Assembly: GCF_002531825.1 (NCBI RefSeq)
Contig: NZ_NWSX01000007.1
Span: forward strand, 186,001 to 250,000
DNA: 64,000 nucleotides
Direction: 5' to 3'
From: Rhizobium sp. J15
GTDB taxonomy: Bacteria > Pseudomonadota > Alphaproteobacteria > Rhizobiales > Rhizobiaceae
The notes under the pieces were generated by a model, which was not told the origin of the DNA, made no database searches, and saw only the letters and a list, made by a program, of their open reading frames with translations. Made by a program: the position numbers and the translations under genes. This document shows, in pieces, positions 1 to 8,874 of the stretch. Every line of letters begins with the position of its first letter. Within the stretch, counting starts at the first letter, position 1.

Positions 1-2378
1 GTGACGCCGTATTTCGGATTGAACATGTAAGGCAGGAGCTGCCAGTCGCCGCGCGCCCAGCGATGCTGACGCGAGGTTTCCACCTCGTAGCGGATCGGGA
101 AATCCTCGACCAGCTCGAGATCGGTGACGAGCGCGCAGCGCGCCATCGAGCCCTCGAGAAGATCGTGGCTGAGGACCGAATTCTCCTCGATCCGGCCCTT
201 CAGCGACGCTTCGAAGGCATCGACATGATAGAGGCCCTTACCGGTGAAGGTGCCTTCGCCCGCGAGGTCCTGATAGACGTCGGAAACGGTGAAGACATAA
301 GGGTCGAGGCCGCGGTTGATCGAAAACACGCGCTGGAAGACCGACGCGTCCTTGCCCGTCGTCAGCGACGGGGTGACGCGCGGCTGCAGCACGCCGTAGC
401 CGCTCTCGACGCGCCCGGTTTTCGGATTGATGACCGGGCGGTTGATCGGGTGGTAGAGCTTGCCGACGAGCTTGGTGACGGCATCGCGCATCAGGCGCGT
501 GTCGGCATCGAGCGTCATGACATATTGCACGTTGGCCGGCACCGCATTGGCGCCCGGCAGATAGGTCGTGTCGCGGTCGCCGCGCAGCAGCATGTTCAGC
601 TCGTGCAGCTTGCCGCGCTTGCGCTCCCAGCCCATCCACACGCCTTCGGCGGAATTGTAGAGGCGGCGGCGATGCAGGAGATAGAAGCGCGTCTTGCCGT
701 CATAAGCATAACGGGCGGAAAGATTGGCGATCTCGCGCCTTGCATAGTCGAGAACCTCGAGGTCGGCGGCCGTTTCCTCGACATCGCTGTCCGGCCAATC
801 GCTGAGCATCGCGAAATAGATCTCGCCGCGCGGATTGGCGAGATAATGAACCTCGAGATTGCGCACCTGGTCGTCGACGCTGTCGCGGTTGGAGATCAGG
901 CAGGGCACGACGAGCAGCGTGCGCGCATCCTCGGGAATGCCTTCCTTGAATTCGTAGCCGACGAGTCGCGCCGGCGTCACGAAGAAGGAGAGCAGGGTGT
1001 TGAAGAGACCTGTCGCGCCTTCCGAGGCCGGCAGCGAGAACATGATCAGCAGCACGGCGATTTCGAGCGGACCCATGCCGGCATTCGCCATGAACTTGCC
1101 GACGACGGCCATGGCGATGACGGTCAGCAGCATGACGGGAACGGCGATCGCCAGCCAGTTGAACTGGCGCACGGCGCGGACGAAATGCTGGGTGATCGTC
1201 GGGCGGTAATTCGCCCGCGCCTCGAGCTTCGGCCGCTGCGCGCCGGACAGGAAGCCGCCGACATTCGGTTCGTGCGGCTGCGGCTCGCCGGAGGCCTTGG
1301 CCTCTTCCGTCATGTCGAGCGCCAGCTGGGCGATTTCCATTTCCGTCAGCGGCGAGCGCTTGGCCAGCTTCTCGATCTGCTTGCGGTATTTGTTGCGCGA
1401 GCCGGAATCGAGGATGCCGTAGTCCGAATGCTCCCAGAGCAGCTTGTCGACATGGCTGACCTGCTCGACCCAGACCGACCATTCCGTATCGTCGATCTCG
1501 CGAAGGCTGCGGATGATGTTGCCCATCGTCACGTTGCCGGAAGACAGGCGGCTGTGTTCGGCCGTCGTGGCCTCTTCGGTATTGCGGCCGAGTTCTTCCA
1601 GCCGCTCGTCGAGCCAGGTGATCGCCAGGCTCGATGTCTGCGAGCCGTCGCGCATGCGGTAGAGGAACTGCGTCGAGAAGGTATTGTCCTCGGCAAGCGG
1701 CTCCAGCGTCTTCAGATAGGCGGCGGCCTTTGCCGGATCGGTCAGGCGGACCAGTTCGTCGGCCGCCTCGTTGGCGCGCCGGCGCAGGCGGCGGCTGGCT
1801 TCGACACGGCTCGAAATGCGGCGAAGGTTTTCCACCAGCACGTAGCGCACGAGCGAGGGCAGGGCCCAGAGTTCGCCGATCCGGAGCGTCTCGCTGGTCT
1901 GGAAGCCGTCGACCAGCGCCGTCAGGCTTTCCTGCGAGATCGTGCTGTGGGTATGGGCGACATAGAGCCAGGCAAGGACCAGGGTTCGCGGTATCTCGAC
2001 ACCCCCGACAGAAATAGTCGGCAATTCGCGGTAGAAACGCCGGGGAAAGTCGCGCCGCACCTCCTGGATCGCCTCTTCGACGATATAATGGTTGTCCAGC
2101 AGCCATTCCGCCGCCGGAGTGATCGTCTCTCCGGCCTCGACGTCCGTTGCCGTGGTGCGATAGACGCGCAGGATTTCCTTCTCGTTTTCCTTATGGCGTG
2201 CGAAGAAATCGAAGGGAGCGAAAGCCGGCAGCTTGCTGACGCCGTTGCGGGCGACCGCCTCGCCCATCGCCTTGATGTCCTCGATGGAAAGATAGGTCGA
2301 GCGGATCGAATCATTGTGATCGATCTGCTTCGTATCGGGGTCGCGCGGAAGGCTCGGAGAAAGATTGGCAATAGACAT
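1..2378 (-). CDS. ndvB: Cyclic beta-1,2-glucan synthase NdvB/ChvB, N-terminal 792 residues (gene runs off the window)
   Basis: Membrane glycosyltransferase (GT84) that builds cyclic beta-1,2-glucan, exported to the periplasm for osmoadaptation and nodule or plant infection. The frame is open from the ATG at 2378 to the window edge. The family is about 2800 residues, so only the cytoplasmic start and GT84 region are present. Visible: two hydrophobic segments near residues 385-450, a DAD acidic motif near residue 624 and the QHRW (QxxRW) glycosyltransferase motif at about 771-774. The N-terminal stretch containing IRSTYLSIEDIKAMGE agrees with what I remember of rhizobial NdvB. The C-terminal glycoside phosphorylase (GH94) part must lie beyond position 1. 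Identification is confident. Confidence 0.93.
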   Translation of the reverse strand, partial: MSIANLSPSLPRDPDTKQIDHNDSIRSTYLSIEDIKAMGEAVARNGVSKLPAFAPFDFFARHKENEKEILRVYRTTATDVEAGETITPAAEWLLDNHYIVEEAIQEVRRDFPRRFYRELPTISVGGVEIPRTLVLAWLYVAHTHSTISQESLTALVDGFQTSETLRIGELWALPSLVRYVLVENLRRISSRVEASRRLRRRANEAADELVRLTDPAKAAAYLKTLEPLAEDNTFSTQFLYRMRDGSQTSSLAITWLDERLEELGRNTEEATTAEHSRLSSGNVTMGNIIRSLREIDDTEWSVWVEQVSHVDKLLWEHSDYGILDSGSRNKYRKQIEKLAKRSPLTEMEIAQLALDMTEEAKASGEPQPHEPNVGGFLSGAQRPKLEARANYRPTITQHFVRAVRQFNWLAIAVPVMLLTVIAMAVVGKFMANAGMGPLEIAVLLIMFSLPASEGATGLFNTLLSFFVTPARLVGYEFKEGIPEDARTLLVVPCLISNRDSVDDQVRNLEVHYLANPRGEIYFAMLSDWPDSDVEETAADLEVLDYARREIANLSARYAYDGKTRFYLLHRRRLYNSAEGVWMGWERKRGKLHELNMLLRGDRDTTYLPGANAVPANVQYVMTLDADTRLMRDAVTKLVGKLYHPINRPVINPKTGRVESGYGVLQPRVTPSLTTGKDASVFQRVFSINRGLDPYVFTVSDVYQDLAGEGTFTGKGLYHVDAFEASLKGRIEENSVLSHDLLEGSMARCALVTDLELVEDFPIRYEVETSRQHRWARGDWQLLPYMFNPKYGV

Positions 2379-2896
2379 GGGTTCGGTTCTGGATCCAAAC
2401 AAAGTTATGGCTGTTTTGCTCAGCCTTTTGCACTGCTTATCATGACTGCGACATGAACGGAGCCCGATTCTTCGAAGATCGATGGAGCCGGGATGAATGA
2501 CACTTGGGCGAAGCGACGCAAACGCACTGAGCCCCGGTTCAGGGCGGCAGACGGATGATGGAAATCATCGATATCCTCTCCGCGAAAGCCATGGCGAAAC
2601 TTGGACAAGGGACAATTCAAGTCAAGAGGCGGGAATGCGGCCCGTCAGGCTCGTCTCGGCGGCGGGAGGGCGAAAATACCGGCATCTGGCCTGGCGGCAG
2701 CGCGGAAAGAAGTAAAGACTGAAGCGCGCCCGTGAACGAACGTCGATGCAGGCGCGCTGGCGTGACTGACATAGAGAAGAATGGGGATTGGGACCACTCC
2801 CCTGGACAGGCTGCCGTCAGGAGAGTGCCGAGGCTTGCAAGCATCGGCAAGGCGCGGAAACCGCCGCGGCACCTGCCGATCTTATGATGCGCCGGA
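2379..2896. other. Leader/intergenic region upstream of ndvB without a convincing gene
   Basis: Short open frames occur on both strands here, but none has a ribosome binding site or recognisable protein. A TTGACT hexamer on the minus strand near 2625 could be a -35 element for ndvB, but I do not see a good -10 at the right distance. The region probably holds the ndvB promoter and a long 5' leader. Confidence 0.4.
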
Positions 2897-3061
2897 TTAG
2901 CCGACGAGGCCGCAAACCATGGCGACGACGAACAGGAATGCTGCGGTGAAGATCGCTCCGTGGAGCATGGTCTGAAGCCTGTTACGCGCGGTCAGCGGCT
3001 TCTTGTCCGCGACGGAACCATAGTGGTTCACGTGAGTATGCGAAATACCCAGATCTGCCAT
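2897..3061 (-). CDS. Small single-pass membrane protein, 54 aa, unknown function
   Basis: An ATG at 3061 is preceded by the ribosome binding site GGAGGC (CGGAGGCAAC before ATATG). The 54-residue product starts MADLGISHTHVNHYG, has a basic middle (KKPLTARNR), then one hydrophobic helix near residues 33-54 ending VCGLVG. It is therefore probably an inner-membrane protein with a cytoplasmic N-terminus. I do not recognise the family. The strong ribosome site, clean hydrophobic tail and position between ndvB and another tiny gene support a real gene. Confidence 0.6.
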   Translation of the reverse strand: MADLGISHTHVNHYGSVADKKPLTARNRLQTMLHGAIFTAAFLFVVAMVCGLVG

Positions 3062-3185
3062 ATGTTGCCTCCGTTGTTTTCCTGCGGCCGGTTGTGCGGC
3101 TCGGTTTATAAATATTTTCTCTATCAGGTAGGTAGAGATAAATTTCCGTCCAGAGCGAGCGGAAGAGAAAATTCAACCAGCTCTA

Positions 3186-3374
3186 TCAGCAGAGCGTGCG
3201 CCATGCCCAGATCCACGAGCGCTCGACGGCGCTCTCGTCCTGCGGCGGGTTGGAGGGAGTGTCGATCAGCCTGCGGTCCTTTTCGGCAGGAATGGATACC
3301 GAGATCTGTTCCCCGCGGTCGGCTTTGACGGGAGGATCGAGGTAGCCCATGGTCATGCCACCGAAAAAGAACAT
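3186..3374 (-). CDS. Small hypothetical protein, 62 aa
   Basis: The ATG at 3374 follows a good ribosome binding site (GGAGGTTGAGGC). The product starts MFFFGGMTMGYLDPPVK and is mixed polar after a short hydrophobic start. No domain is recognised. A longer overlapping frame exists on the same strand, but it lacks a ribosome binding site. Together with the 54-residue gene at 2897-3061 it forms a pair of tiny minus-strand genes upstream of ndvB. Moderate confidence that it is translated. Confidence 0.45.
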   Translation of the reverse strand: MFFFGGMTMGYLDPPVKADRGEQISVSIPAEKDRRLIDTPSNPPQDESAVERSWIWAWRTLC

Positions 3375-3507
3375 GCCTCAACCTCCATCGATCACGAAAG
3401 CTAACAATCGTTAACAGGATCATGACAGAAGCGGGGCAGCTGTCAATAGTCTAGTTGGTTGGTCGTCTTTTAGGGAAGCGTTAGCCTTAACGGTCGCGCG
3501 GGGCTTT

Positions 3508-3529
3508 TCTTTTCAAGGGTTTGAAAAGA
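3508..3529. terminator. Inverted repeat downstream of the peptide ABC operon
   Basis: Nine-base arms TCTTTTCAA and TTGAAAAGA around a four-base loop lie just after the last gene of the peptide transporter operon on the minus strand. It is AT-rich and lacks a clear U-run, so it is only a candidate terminator. Confidence 0.35.
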
Positions 3530-3536
3530 TTGCTCT

Positions 3537-4286
3537 TCAGGCTTTGACGAACCCCTTGCTGGCGATCATCAAATTTCTCGTATAGTCCTCGCGGACGGCG
3601 CCCTTCGCCAGCTCTTCCGAGCTCAGGCGTTCGACGACCGCACCGTTGCGCATCACGGCGAGCCTTTCGCACATATGGGTGATGACGCCGAGATCATGGC
3701 TCACCATTACGAAGGTAAGCTTGCGGTCGCGCCGGATCTGTTCGAGCAGGTTCAGGACCTCGGCCTGCACCGAGGCATCCAAGGCCGATGTCGGTTCGTC
3801 GAGCAGCAGGATCGACGGTTCGACGATCAGCGCCCGGGCGATTGCCACACGCTGCCGCTGGCCGCCGGAGAGCTGGTGCGGATAGCGGAAACGGAAGCCG
3901 TTACCGAGGCCGACTTCGTCGAGCGCCCGGGCGATACGCCGGTCGCTGTCGCCGATGCCATGGATCGCAAGCGGTTCGAGCAGAAGCCGGTCGATCGTCT
4001 GGCGCGGATGCAGCGAACCATAGGGATCCTGAAAGACCATCTGCACGCGCCGATAGAAACTCTTGCTGCGTTTTGCGCCTCGAAGCGCTTCCCCCTCGAT
4101 CTGGATCGTCCCGCCGCTGACCGGCGCAAGCCCGGCAACGGCGCGCAGCAAGGTCGATTTTCCCGAACCGGACTCGCCGACAAGGCCGAAGGACTCGCCG
4201 CTTTCGACCGCGACGCTGACATCCTTCAATGCATGAAATTCGTCATAGACGACGCTGAGATTGTCGATCTGGAGCGCTGCGCTCAT
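3537..4286 (-). CDS. Peptide ABC transporter ATP-binding protein (DppF/OppF type)
   Basis: Second ATPase of a dipeptide/oligopeptide importer; it hydrolyses ATP to drive uptake through the DppBC-like permeases. In the 249-residue product the Walker A is GESGSGKST at 37-45, the Q-loop region VFQDPYGSLHP is near 84-94, the LSGGQ signature is at 139-143 and the Walker B ILLLDE at 159-164. I chose the ATG at 4286 because it overlaps the upstream stop as ATGA; a start three codons earlier is possible. It is the last gene of the operon. The usual C-terminal oligopeptide extension of OppF is short here. The substrate is not readable from the ATPase. Confidence 0.9.
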   Translation of the reverse strand: MSAALQIDNLSVVYDEFHALKDVSVAVESGESFGLVGESGSGKSTLLRAVAGLAPVSGGTIQIEGEALRGAKRSKSFYRRVQMVFQDPYGSLHPRQTIDRLLLEPLAIHGIGDSDRRIARALDEVGLGNGFRFRYPHQLSGGQRQRVAIARALIVEPSILLLDEPTSALDASVQAEVLNLLEQIRRDRKLTFVMVSHDLGVITHMCERLAVMRNGAVVERLSSEELAKGAVREDYTRNLMIASKGFVKA

Positions 4287-5116
4287 GCCGCCCACTCCGG
4301 CTTGCGATCGAGCACCGGCAGCGGATGGCGGTTTGCGCCGATCTCAGGCATGCAGTTCAGCAGCCCCCTGGTATAGGGATGCTGCGCTTGTTTGAGATCG
4401 GCGGCCGCGAGCTCTTCGACGATCTTGCCTGCATACATGACGATGACGCGGTCGCAGAAGGAAGAAACCAGCCTCAGATCGTGGGACACGAAGATCAGTC
4501 CCATGCCGCGCTCCGACACCAGCCTGTCCATGATCCGCAGCACGTCGAGCTGGACCGTCACGTCGAGCGCCGAGGTCGGTTCGTCGGCGATCAGCAGTTC
4601 CGGTCCGGCAATCAGCATCATGGCGATCATAGCGCGCTGTCCCATCCCGCCCGAAACCTCGTGCGGATGCAGGTCGAAGACGCGTTTGGGGTCGCGGATC
4701 TGCACCGCCTCCAGCATGGCCAGCGCCCGCTCGCGCGCCTCCGCCTTGCCGACCCTCTCATGCGTGCGCAGCGTTTCGCAGATCTGCCGCCCGATCGTCA
4801 TGACGGGGTCGAGCGAATATTTCGGATCCTGCAGGATCATGGCGATGCGCTTGCCGCGCAGCCTGCGCCTTTCGCCGGCGGAAGCCTTGAGAAGGTCGAT
4901 GCCGTTGAAATCCAGCCTGTCGGCGGTGACGACGCCGTGTTTCGGCGTCAGTCCCATGATGGCCCGGCCGGTTTGCGACTTGCCGGAACCGGATTCACCG
5001 ACGATGCCGAGCCTTTCCCTGCCAAGCGTGAAGGAAACGCCGCGAACGGCCTCGATCACGCCGGTGCGGGTGGGATAGCTGACCTTGAGCTTGTCGACCG
5101 TCAGAAGTGTCGTCAT
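4283..5116 (-). CDS. Peptide ABC transporter ATP-binding protein (DppD/OppD type)
   Basis: First ATPase of the peptide importer, 277 residues from the ATG at 5116 (MTTLLTVDKLKVSYPT). It has Walker A GESGSGKSQTG, an EVSGGMGQR signature characteristic of the OppD side, a Walker B ending ADEPTSALD and a C-terminal oligopeptide-type tail (HPYTRGLLNCMPE) typical of the OppD/DppD subfamily. Both ends overlap neighbours by four bases (ATGA), indicating translational coupling in the operon. A longer open frame extends upstream, but it lies within the permease gene and is a shadow. Confidence 0.9.
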   Translation of the reverse strand: MTTLLTVDKLKVSYPTRTGVIEAVRGVSFTLGRERLGIVGESGSGKSQTGRAIMGLTPKHGVVTADRLDFNGIDLLKASAGERRRLRGKRIAMILQDPKYSLDPVMTIGRQICETLRTHERVGKAEARERALAMLEAVQIRDPKRVFDLHPHEVSGGMGQRAMIAMMLIAGPELLIADEPTSALDVTVQLDVLRIMDRLVSERGMGLIFVSHDLRLVSSFCDRVIVMYAGKIVEELAAADLKQAQHPYTRGLLNCMPEIGANRHPLPVLDRKPEWAA

Positions 5117-6048
5117 TGGCCGCTCTCCTTCGGATCGAGCGCGTCGCGCAGTCCGTCGCCGAGCAGGTTGAAACCAAGGCTGACGATGAGGATGGCGATG
5201 CCCGGCATCGCTGCGACCCACCATTGATCCAGGATGAAGCGCCGGCCCGAGGCGATCATCGCGCCCCATTCCGGCAGCGGCGGCTGCGCGCCGAGACCGA
5301 GGAAGCCGAGACCGGCCGCCGTCAGGATGATGCCCGCCATATCGAGCGTCACGCGCACGATCAGCGAGGAAATGCAGAGCGGCATGACATGGCGCACGAT
5401 GATGCGCAGCGGCGAGGCGCCCATCAGCTTCACCGCCGAAATATAGTCGGATCGCCGGACCGTCAGCGTCTCGGCGCGCGCGATGCGGGCATAGGGCGGC
5501 CAGGAGGTGATGGCGATGGCGATGATGGCATTTTGGATGCCCGGGCCGAGCGCGGCGACGAAGGCGAGCGCCAGCACCAGCTTCGGAAACGCAAGGAAAA
5601 TATCGGTGATGCGCATCAGCGTCGCATCCACCCAGCCGCCGGCATAACCCGAAACCGTGCCGACGATCAGCCCGATCGGCGCGGAGATGATGGCAACGAG
5701 CACGACGACGAGCAGCGTCAGTCGCGATCCGTGAACCAGCCGCGAAAAGATATCGCGGCCCTGATCATCCGTGCCGAGCAGGAATCCGCTCGTTCCCGGC
5801 GGCAGCAAGCGGGCATTGCGCAGATCGCCGACAACAGGATTGTGCGTGGCGATGAGATCGGCGAAAGCGGCAACCAGCAGCAGCGCGACGATGATCATGA
5901 GGCCGACGACGGCGAGCCTGTTTGCGGTGAACTGCCGCCAGGTGACGTAGGCGCGGCCGAGGCGGGCCTGCAGGCGCGATTGCGGCCGGTCGGAAAGCAG
6001 CCATTCGCGGCGGCTCATCGCTGGAGATGGGGTGGCGGGCGCCGTCAT
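5113..6048 (-). CDS. Peptide ABC transporter permease (DppC/OppC type)
   Basis: Inner-membrane permease of 311 residues starting MTAPATPSPAMSRREW at 6048. It has an N-terminal cytoplasmic segment and about six membrane helices, beginning with one near LAVVGLMIIVALLLVAAFAD. The family box LLGTDDQGRDIFSRLVHG and an EAA-type loop (AVKLMGASPLRIIVRHVMP) that docks with the ATPases are present. The ATG overlaps the upstream permease stop (ATGA). It pairs with the permease at 6045-7121. Confidence 0.9.
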   Translation of the reverse strand: MTAPATPSPAMSRREWLLSDRPQSRLQARLGRAYVTWRQFTANRLAVVGLMIIVALLLVAAFADLIATHNPVVGDLRNARLLPPGTSGFLLGTDDQGRDIFSRLVHGSRLTLLVVVLVAIISAPIGLIVGTVSGYAGGWVDATLMRITDIFLAFPKLVLALAFVAALGPGIQNAIIAIAITSWPPYARIARAETLTVRRSDYISAVKLMGASPLRIIVRHVMPLCISSLIVRVTLDMAGIILTAAGLGFLGLGAQPPLPEWGAMIASGRRFILDQWWVAAMPGIAILIVSLGFNLLGDGLRDALDPKESGQ

Positions 6049-7121
6049 CGGCTTCGCGTCCTCGGGTCGAGCGTCCGGTAGAGAAGATCGGACAGAAGGT
6101 TGATGCCGATGAAGACAGTGCCGATGACGATGGTGCCGCCGAGCACGGCATTCATATCGGCATTCTGCAGCGAATTGGTGATGTAAAGCCCGATGCCCGG
6201 CCAGGAGAAGACGGTTTCGGTCAGAACCGAGCCTTCGAGCAGGCCGGCATAGGAAAGGGCGATGACGGTCACAAGCGGCACTGCGGCATTGCGCAGCGCG
6301 TGGCCCCAGATCACCCTTGTTTCCGACAGCCCCTTGGCGCGCGCGGCAACGATATATTCCTGCGAAAGCTCGTTCAGCATGAAGCTGCGCGTCATGCGGC
6401 TGATATAGGCGAGCGAGAAATAGCCGAGCAGCGAGGCGGGCAGGATGATGTGACGGAAGACGTCGTAGAAGACGTCCCATTGCCCCTGCCAGGCGCTGTC
6501 CAGCAGATAGAAGCCGGTGATCGGCGTGAACGTATATTCGAAGACGATATCGATGCGGCCGGGAAAGGCCACCCAGCGCAGTTGCGCATAGAAGATGACG
6601 AGCGAGATCAGCGCCAGCCAGAAGATCGGCACCGAGTAGCCGATCAGGCCGATGACGCGCACCACCTGGTCGGCGATGCTGCCGCGCCGCACGGCGGCGA
6701 GAACGCCGAGCGGCACGCCGACGCAGGCGCCGATCAGTGTTCCCAACGTCGCGAGCTCGATCGTCGCCGGCATGACGCGGCGGATATCGACCATGACCGG
6801 ATTGGTCGTCAGCACCGAATTGCCGAAATCACCGGACAGCACCCCTTTGATATAGATGTAGAACTGCTGATAGAGCGGCAGATTGAAGCCCATTTCCTGG
6901 CGCACACGCTCGACGACATGGGTGGGCGCGCGGTCGCCGAGAATGGCGAGCACGGGATCGATCGGCACGACGCGGCCGATGAAGAAGGTGACGGCCAGCA
7001 GGCCGAGATAGGTGGTGACGGCGGCGAACAGGAAACGTCCCGCCGCCTTCACGAAGACGCCGGCACGGCCCTTGCGGGGCCGCGCCTCCTGCCTGGTTTC
7101 GACGGTGCTCAAGCCACTCAA
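6045..7121 (-). CDS. Peptide ABC transporter permease (DppB/OppB type), TTG start
   Basis: Inner-membrane permease of about 358 residues with several helices and the binding-protein-dependent permease loop (VAARAKGLSETRVIWGHALRNA). There is no ATG near the N-terminus. The frame starts with TTG at 7121, or TTG at 7112, which sits at a better distance from the GGCGGGG upstream; I report the longer form. It begins 10 bases after the stop of the binding-protein gene. An N-terminal hydrophilic tail of about 25 residues precedes the first helix (FLFAAVTTYLGLLAVTFFIG). Confidence 0.88.
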   Translation of the reverse strand: MSGLSTVETRQEARPRKGRAGVFVKAAGRFLFAAVTTYLGLLAVTFFIGRVVPIDPVLAILGDRAPTHVVERVRQEMGFNLPLYQQFYIYIKGVLSGDFGNSVLTTNPVMVDIRRVMPATIELATLGTLIGACVGVPLGVLAAVRRGSIADQVVRVIGLIGYSVPIFWLALISLVIFYAQLRWVAFPGRIDIVFEYTFTPITGFYLLDSAWQGQWDVFYDVFRHIILPASLLGYFSLAYISRMTRSFMLNELSQEYIVAARAKGLSETRVIWGHALRNAAVPLVTVIALSYAGLLEGSVLTETVFSWPGIGLYITNSLQNADMNAVLGGTIVIGTVFIGINLLSDLLYRTLDPRTRSR

Positions 7122-7131
7122 CCCCGCCGGA

Positions 7132-8775
7132 TCATTCCTTGGCGATCGGGCCGACGAAGTTGGTGTCGAAACTCGGACCCAGCTTGAAATCCTTCAGGCT
7201 CTTCCGATAGCCGGCCACTTCGGTCTGCTGGAAGATGATGACGAAGGGGCTGTTGGCGAGGAACTTCTTCTGGACATCCTCGTAGATTGCCGCGCGCTTG
7301 GCGCCGTCACGCTCGAGCAATGCGGCCTTGGTCTGCTTGTCGAGTTCCGGCGCTTCCCAGGTGTTGCGCCAGGCGAGCGTCTTCACCGTGCCGGCGTCGG
7401 AATTGTCGGGGTTGCTGGTAAAGGTGTCGGCATTGGAATTCGGGTCGAAGTAATCGGAGCCCCAATTGCCGATATACATATCGTGGGTGCGGGCGCGATA
7501 TTTGGTCAGCGTCTGCTTGCCGTCGCCGGGGATGATCTCCAGCTTCACGCCGGCCTGCGCCAGCGTCTGCTGCATGGATTCGGCAATGCCGGTCACCGGC
7601 TGCGTGTTGCGCACGTCCATGGTCACCGAGAAGCCGTCGGGCACGCCGGCCTTGGCCAGCAGCTCCTTGGCCTTGGCGACATCGAGCTTGTAGGGATTTT
7701 CGTCGAGAGCGCCGAGCTGACCCTCCGGCAGGAAGGTCTGGTGGATCTCGCCGATGCCCTTGATCAGCGTCGCGCCGATCGCATCGTAATCGACCAGATA
7801 TTTGAAGGCCTCCTGAACCTCGGGCTTCTTCAGGTTCTCGTTCTTGTTGTTCAGGCTGACGTAATAGATCGTGCCCTTCGGCGCACTTGTGGTCGCCAGA
7901 TCGGCATTCTTGGAAACGGCGTCGATGTCGCCCGGCTCGAGGTTGCGGGCGATATCGATGTCACCGGCTTCGAGCGCCAGCCGCTGCGCCGAGCTTTCCT
8001 TCATGTAGCGATAGATGACGCGGTTGAGCTTCGGCTTGTCGCCGTAATAATTGTCGTTGCGCTCCAGCACGACGACTTCGTTGGCGCGCCATTCGCGCAG
8101 CTTGAAGGCGCCGGAGCCGGCATAGCCGGTCTTCAACCATTCATTGCCGAAATCATTGTCGTATTTGTGCTCGGCATCCGGCGTCACGGCCTTCACATGC
8201 TCCAGCACCAGCTTCTTGTCGACGACGGAAGCGACGGTCGCCGTCAGGCAATTGAGCACGAAGCTCGGCGCATAGGCCTTGTCGACCGTGAAGACGAAGG
8301 TATTGGCGTCGGCCGCCTTGGCCTTTTCGGTGACGTTGTCGCCGGTCAGGCCGAACTGCGTGAGAATGAAGGCGGGGCTCTTGTCCAGCTTGACGGCGCG
8401 CTCGAACGACCAGGCGACATCTTCGGCGGTAATCGGATTGCCAGAGGCGAATTTCAGGCCGGGTTTCAGCTTGAACGTATAGGTGAGGCCGTCATCCGAA
8501 ACGCTCCAGCTTTCGGCGAGATCGCCTTTCACCTTGGATGTATCGGCAAGATCGAGGCGGACAAGCAGGCTGTAGCTGTTGCTGGTGATCTCCGCCGTCG
8601 AAAGCTCGAAAGCCTCGCCGGGATCCATCGTGATGATGTCGTCGATGGCAAAACCTTCGACAAGCGTGTCCTTGGGCGTTTCGGCGAAGGCGGAAGGTGC
8701 CGTCATCATCAGGAGCGAAAGGGCGGCTCCTGCGGAGAGAATGCGGATATTGCGGCTGAGCTTGGTGATCATCAT
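7132..8775 (-). CDS. Peptide ABC transporter periplasmic substrate-binding protein (SBP family 5)
   Basis: Periplasmic receptor that delivers peptide-like ligands to the permeases. The 547-residue product has a Sec signal peptide with likely cleavage after SAFA (residues about 1-34), followed by ETPKDTLVEGFAIDD. Family-5 features are visible: GDLAESWSVSDDGLTYTFKL near residue 85 and a DYDAIGATLIKG box in the middle. The start is one of two consecutive ATGs at 8775/8772 behind AGGGGAACAG; a longer frame upstream lacks a ribosome site. No lipobox cysteine is present, so it should be soluble. The neighbouring dipeptidase suggests dipeptide ligands. Confidence 0.9.
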   Translation of the reverse strand: MMITKLSRNIRILSAGAALSLLMMTAPSAFAETPKDTLVEGFAIDDIITMDPGEAFELSTAEITSNSYSLLVRLDLADTSKVKGDLAESWSVSDDGLTYTFKLKPGLKFASGNPITAEDVAWSFERAVKLDKSPAFILTQFGLTGDNVTEKAKAADANTFVFTVDKAYAPSFVLNCLTATVASVVDKKLVLEHVKAVTPDAEHKYDNDFGNEWLKTGYAGSGAFKLREWRANEVVVLERNDNYYGDKPKLNRVIYRYMKESSAQRLALEAGDIDIARNLEPGDIDAVSKNADLATTSAPKGTIYYVSLNNKNENLKKPEVQEAFKYLVDYDAIGATLIKGIGEIHQTFLPEGQLGALDENPYKLDVAKAKELLAKAGVPDGFSVTMDVRNTQPVTGIAESMQQTLAQAGVKLEIIPGDGKQTLTKYRARTHDMYIGNWGSDYFDPNSNADTFTSNPDNSDAGTVKTLAWRNTWEAPELDKQTKAALLERDGAKRAAIYEDVQKKFLANSPFVIIFQQTEVAGYRKSLKDFKLGPSFDTNFVGPIAKE

Positions 8776-8874
8776 GGTCTGTTCCCCTGTTCTTGATTGA
8801 TTACGAAGCGTTAGGTCGGTCATTCCCCATTAAACTATTGTCCATTCCGAGCGCGTCCAGAGGCGCGCGGCGCT

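Noticed and set aside
63..2456. A 797-codon open frame on the plus strand opposite ndvB
   Set aside because: It mirrors the reverse strand of a clearly conserved gene; GC-rich third positions remove stop codons. No ribosome site and no recognisable protein.
2420..2620. 66-codon frame upstream of ndvB on the minus strand
   Set aside because: TTG start without ribosome site, in the likely promoter region; no family.
3021..3036. CACGTGA-containing stretch in the tiny 54-aa gene resembling parS
   Set aside because: Five mismatches in the outer bases.
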